From positions 186,001-250,000 of the forward strand of contig NZ_JAPMLM010000055.1 in the NCBI RefSeq assembly GCF_026410195.1: a DNA stretch of 64,000 nucleotides. Reading direction: 5' to 3'. The position numbers were made by a program, and so were the translations under genes. Position 1 is the first letter of the stretch, and each line of letters opens with the position of its first letter. A model generated the notes under the pieces. That model saw only the letters and a list, made by a program, of their open reading frames with translations, made no database searches and was not told the origin of the DNA. Source of the stretch: Xanthomarina sp. F2636L. Its GTDB lineage: Bacteria; Bacteroidota; Bacteroidia; Flavobacteriales; Flavobacteriaceae. Positions 63,447 to 64,000 of this stretch are shown in pieces.

Positions 63447-64000
63447 ATGCAATCATTCTTTTCAAATAGCGTATCAAAAAAAGATTTTATGGATCTCTAC
63501 TATAAAAAACTTAATGAGCTAGATTTAGAATACGAGTTCCTGACAATTGAAACTGGTTTTGGCGATACAAATATTATAGTATTAGGAAATATTAATAGCC
63601 CACCATTAGTCTTGGTGCATGGTAACAATAGCTGTGCACCAATGGCTATTGAAAAACTAAAAGGGCTTGAGAAAAAATTTCGAATTTATGCCATTGACGT
63701 ACTTGGACAGCCCAATATGAGTACTGAAGTCAGACTTAATCCAAAAACAGATGATTATGGAAAATGGATGTATGAGATTTTATCGCGACTTCAAATATAT
63801 AAGACTTATTTTGTAGGAATATCGTTAGGTGGTTTTATTGGTTTAAAATCATTAATATACAGCCAAAATAGAATATCTGAAGTGTTTTTAATTCATCCTG
63901 CTGGCATTGTAAACGGTAATCGGTTTGAATTTTTTGTTAAGGCATATCTGCCATCTACATCGTTTAAAATTCGAAAAAAAACAACCTGTATTAAGCAATT
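63447..64000 (+). CDS. Alpha/beta hydrolase, N-terminal part (3' end outside window)
   Basis: The reading frame is open to the window end and gives 184 residues. It shows the alpha/beta hydrolase core: LVHGNN (58-61, oxyanion region), YAIDVLGQPN, and the nucleophile elbow GISLGG with Ser126. No signal peptide is seen, so it is cytoplasmic. The catalytic Asp and His lie beyond the window. It starts 10 bases after the outer-membrane protein gene and is probably the last visible gene of the 59.9-64.0 kb operon. Confidence 0.85.
   Translation, partial: MQSFFSNSVSKKDFMDLYYKKLNELDLEYEFLTIETGFGDTNIIVLGNINSPPLVLVHGNNSCAPMAIEKLKGLEKKFRIYAIDVLGQPNMSTEVRLNPKTDDYGKWMYEILSRLQIYKTYFVGISLGGFIGLKSLIYSQNRISEVFLIHPAGIVNGNRFEFFVKAYLPSTSFKIRKKTTCIKQ

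Noticed and set aside
1-64000. CRISPR arrays, tRNA or rRNA genes, and insertion sequences
   Set aside because: I found no regularly spaced repeats, no cloverleaf-like sequences in the larger gaps and no transposase ORF.

Overview
The window is AT-rich chromosomal DNA from a Bacteroidetes bacterium, most likely a member of the Flavobacteriaceae. The evidence is the gene content (TonB receptor with a carboxypeptidase-like domain, OMP_b-brl-type barrel, LytS/LytTR two-component pair with a sensor propeller, SO2930-type cytochrome with its beta-helix partner, RDD/SpoIIM/DUF4129/DUF4350/MoxR/DUF58 block), signal peptides ending in ..FAQ/..FSQ, many lipoproteins, and promoters of the Bacteroidetes type (TTG-N19/20-TAnnTTTG) with little use of Shine-Dalgarno sites. 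There are no rRNA or tRNA genes, CRISPR arrays or complete insertion sequences that I can see.

Layout. 1-1.2 kb: NAD salvage (end of pncB, then pncA). 1.3-2.2 kb: two orphan contractile-tail tube (gp19-like) proteins. 2.3-5.7 kb: long Cys/Met-type PLP enzyme, acyl-lipid desaturase and a Crp-like regulator. 6.0-8.2 kb: membrane-anchored patatin plus an overlapping membrane protein. 8.3-11.2 kb: TetR-controlled carbonyl/enone reductase operon with a visible operator. 11.5-15.6 kb: EEP-fold hydrolase, cytochrome c lipoprotein, LCAD-type acyl-CoA dehydrogenase, FG-GAP-like lipoprotein. 15.7-22.2 kb: DUF805 gene and the MoxR/DUF58 operon, divergent from an RDD gene with only 3 bp between the start codons. 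22.3-24.7 kb: beta-helix/diheme cytochrome pair. 24.7-28.7 kb: tesA-type esterase divergent from a YbbA/YbbP-type ABC exporter. 28.8-36.4 kb: purine oxidation (guanine deaminase, xanthine dehydrogenase small and large subunits, XdhC) with an uncharacterised membrane protein and P-loop NTPase in the XdhC operon. 36.6-37.8 kb: CynX/NimT-type MFS transporter. 38.0-47.0 kb: envelope block with VIT/vWA protein, three exported proteins (one with a caspase-like His/Cys pair) and a propeller histidine kinase with LytTR regulator. 47.4-49.8 kb: serine hydrolase, small membrane protein, the remains of an acyl-CoA synthetase and a urea transporter. 50.0-51.6 kb: a contractile-tail sheath protein that begins with a Sec signal peptide. 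51.8-57.7 kb: exported erythromycin-esterase homologue, a lipoprotein, a DUF6544-like membrane protein and a TonB-dependent receptor. 57.9-64.0 kb: TolB-like/TPR/AraC regulator followed by a likely operon of exported hydrolases, an SDR enzyme, an outer-membrane protein and an alpha/beta hydrolase cut by the window end.

The most unusual signal is the set of contractile-injection parts away from any injection-system cluster: two tube-fold proteins near one end, and near the other end a full-length sheath homologue with a signal peptide and a charged linker. Sheaths normally assemble in the cytoplasm, so an exported sheath suggests a repurposed envelope or surface polymer. This is inference from sequence only. 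Second-tier leads are the XdhC-linked NTPase/membrane-protein pair, the caspase-like lipoprotein in the envelope block, and the decayed acyl-CoA synthetase.
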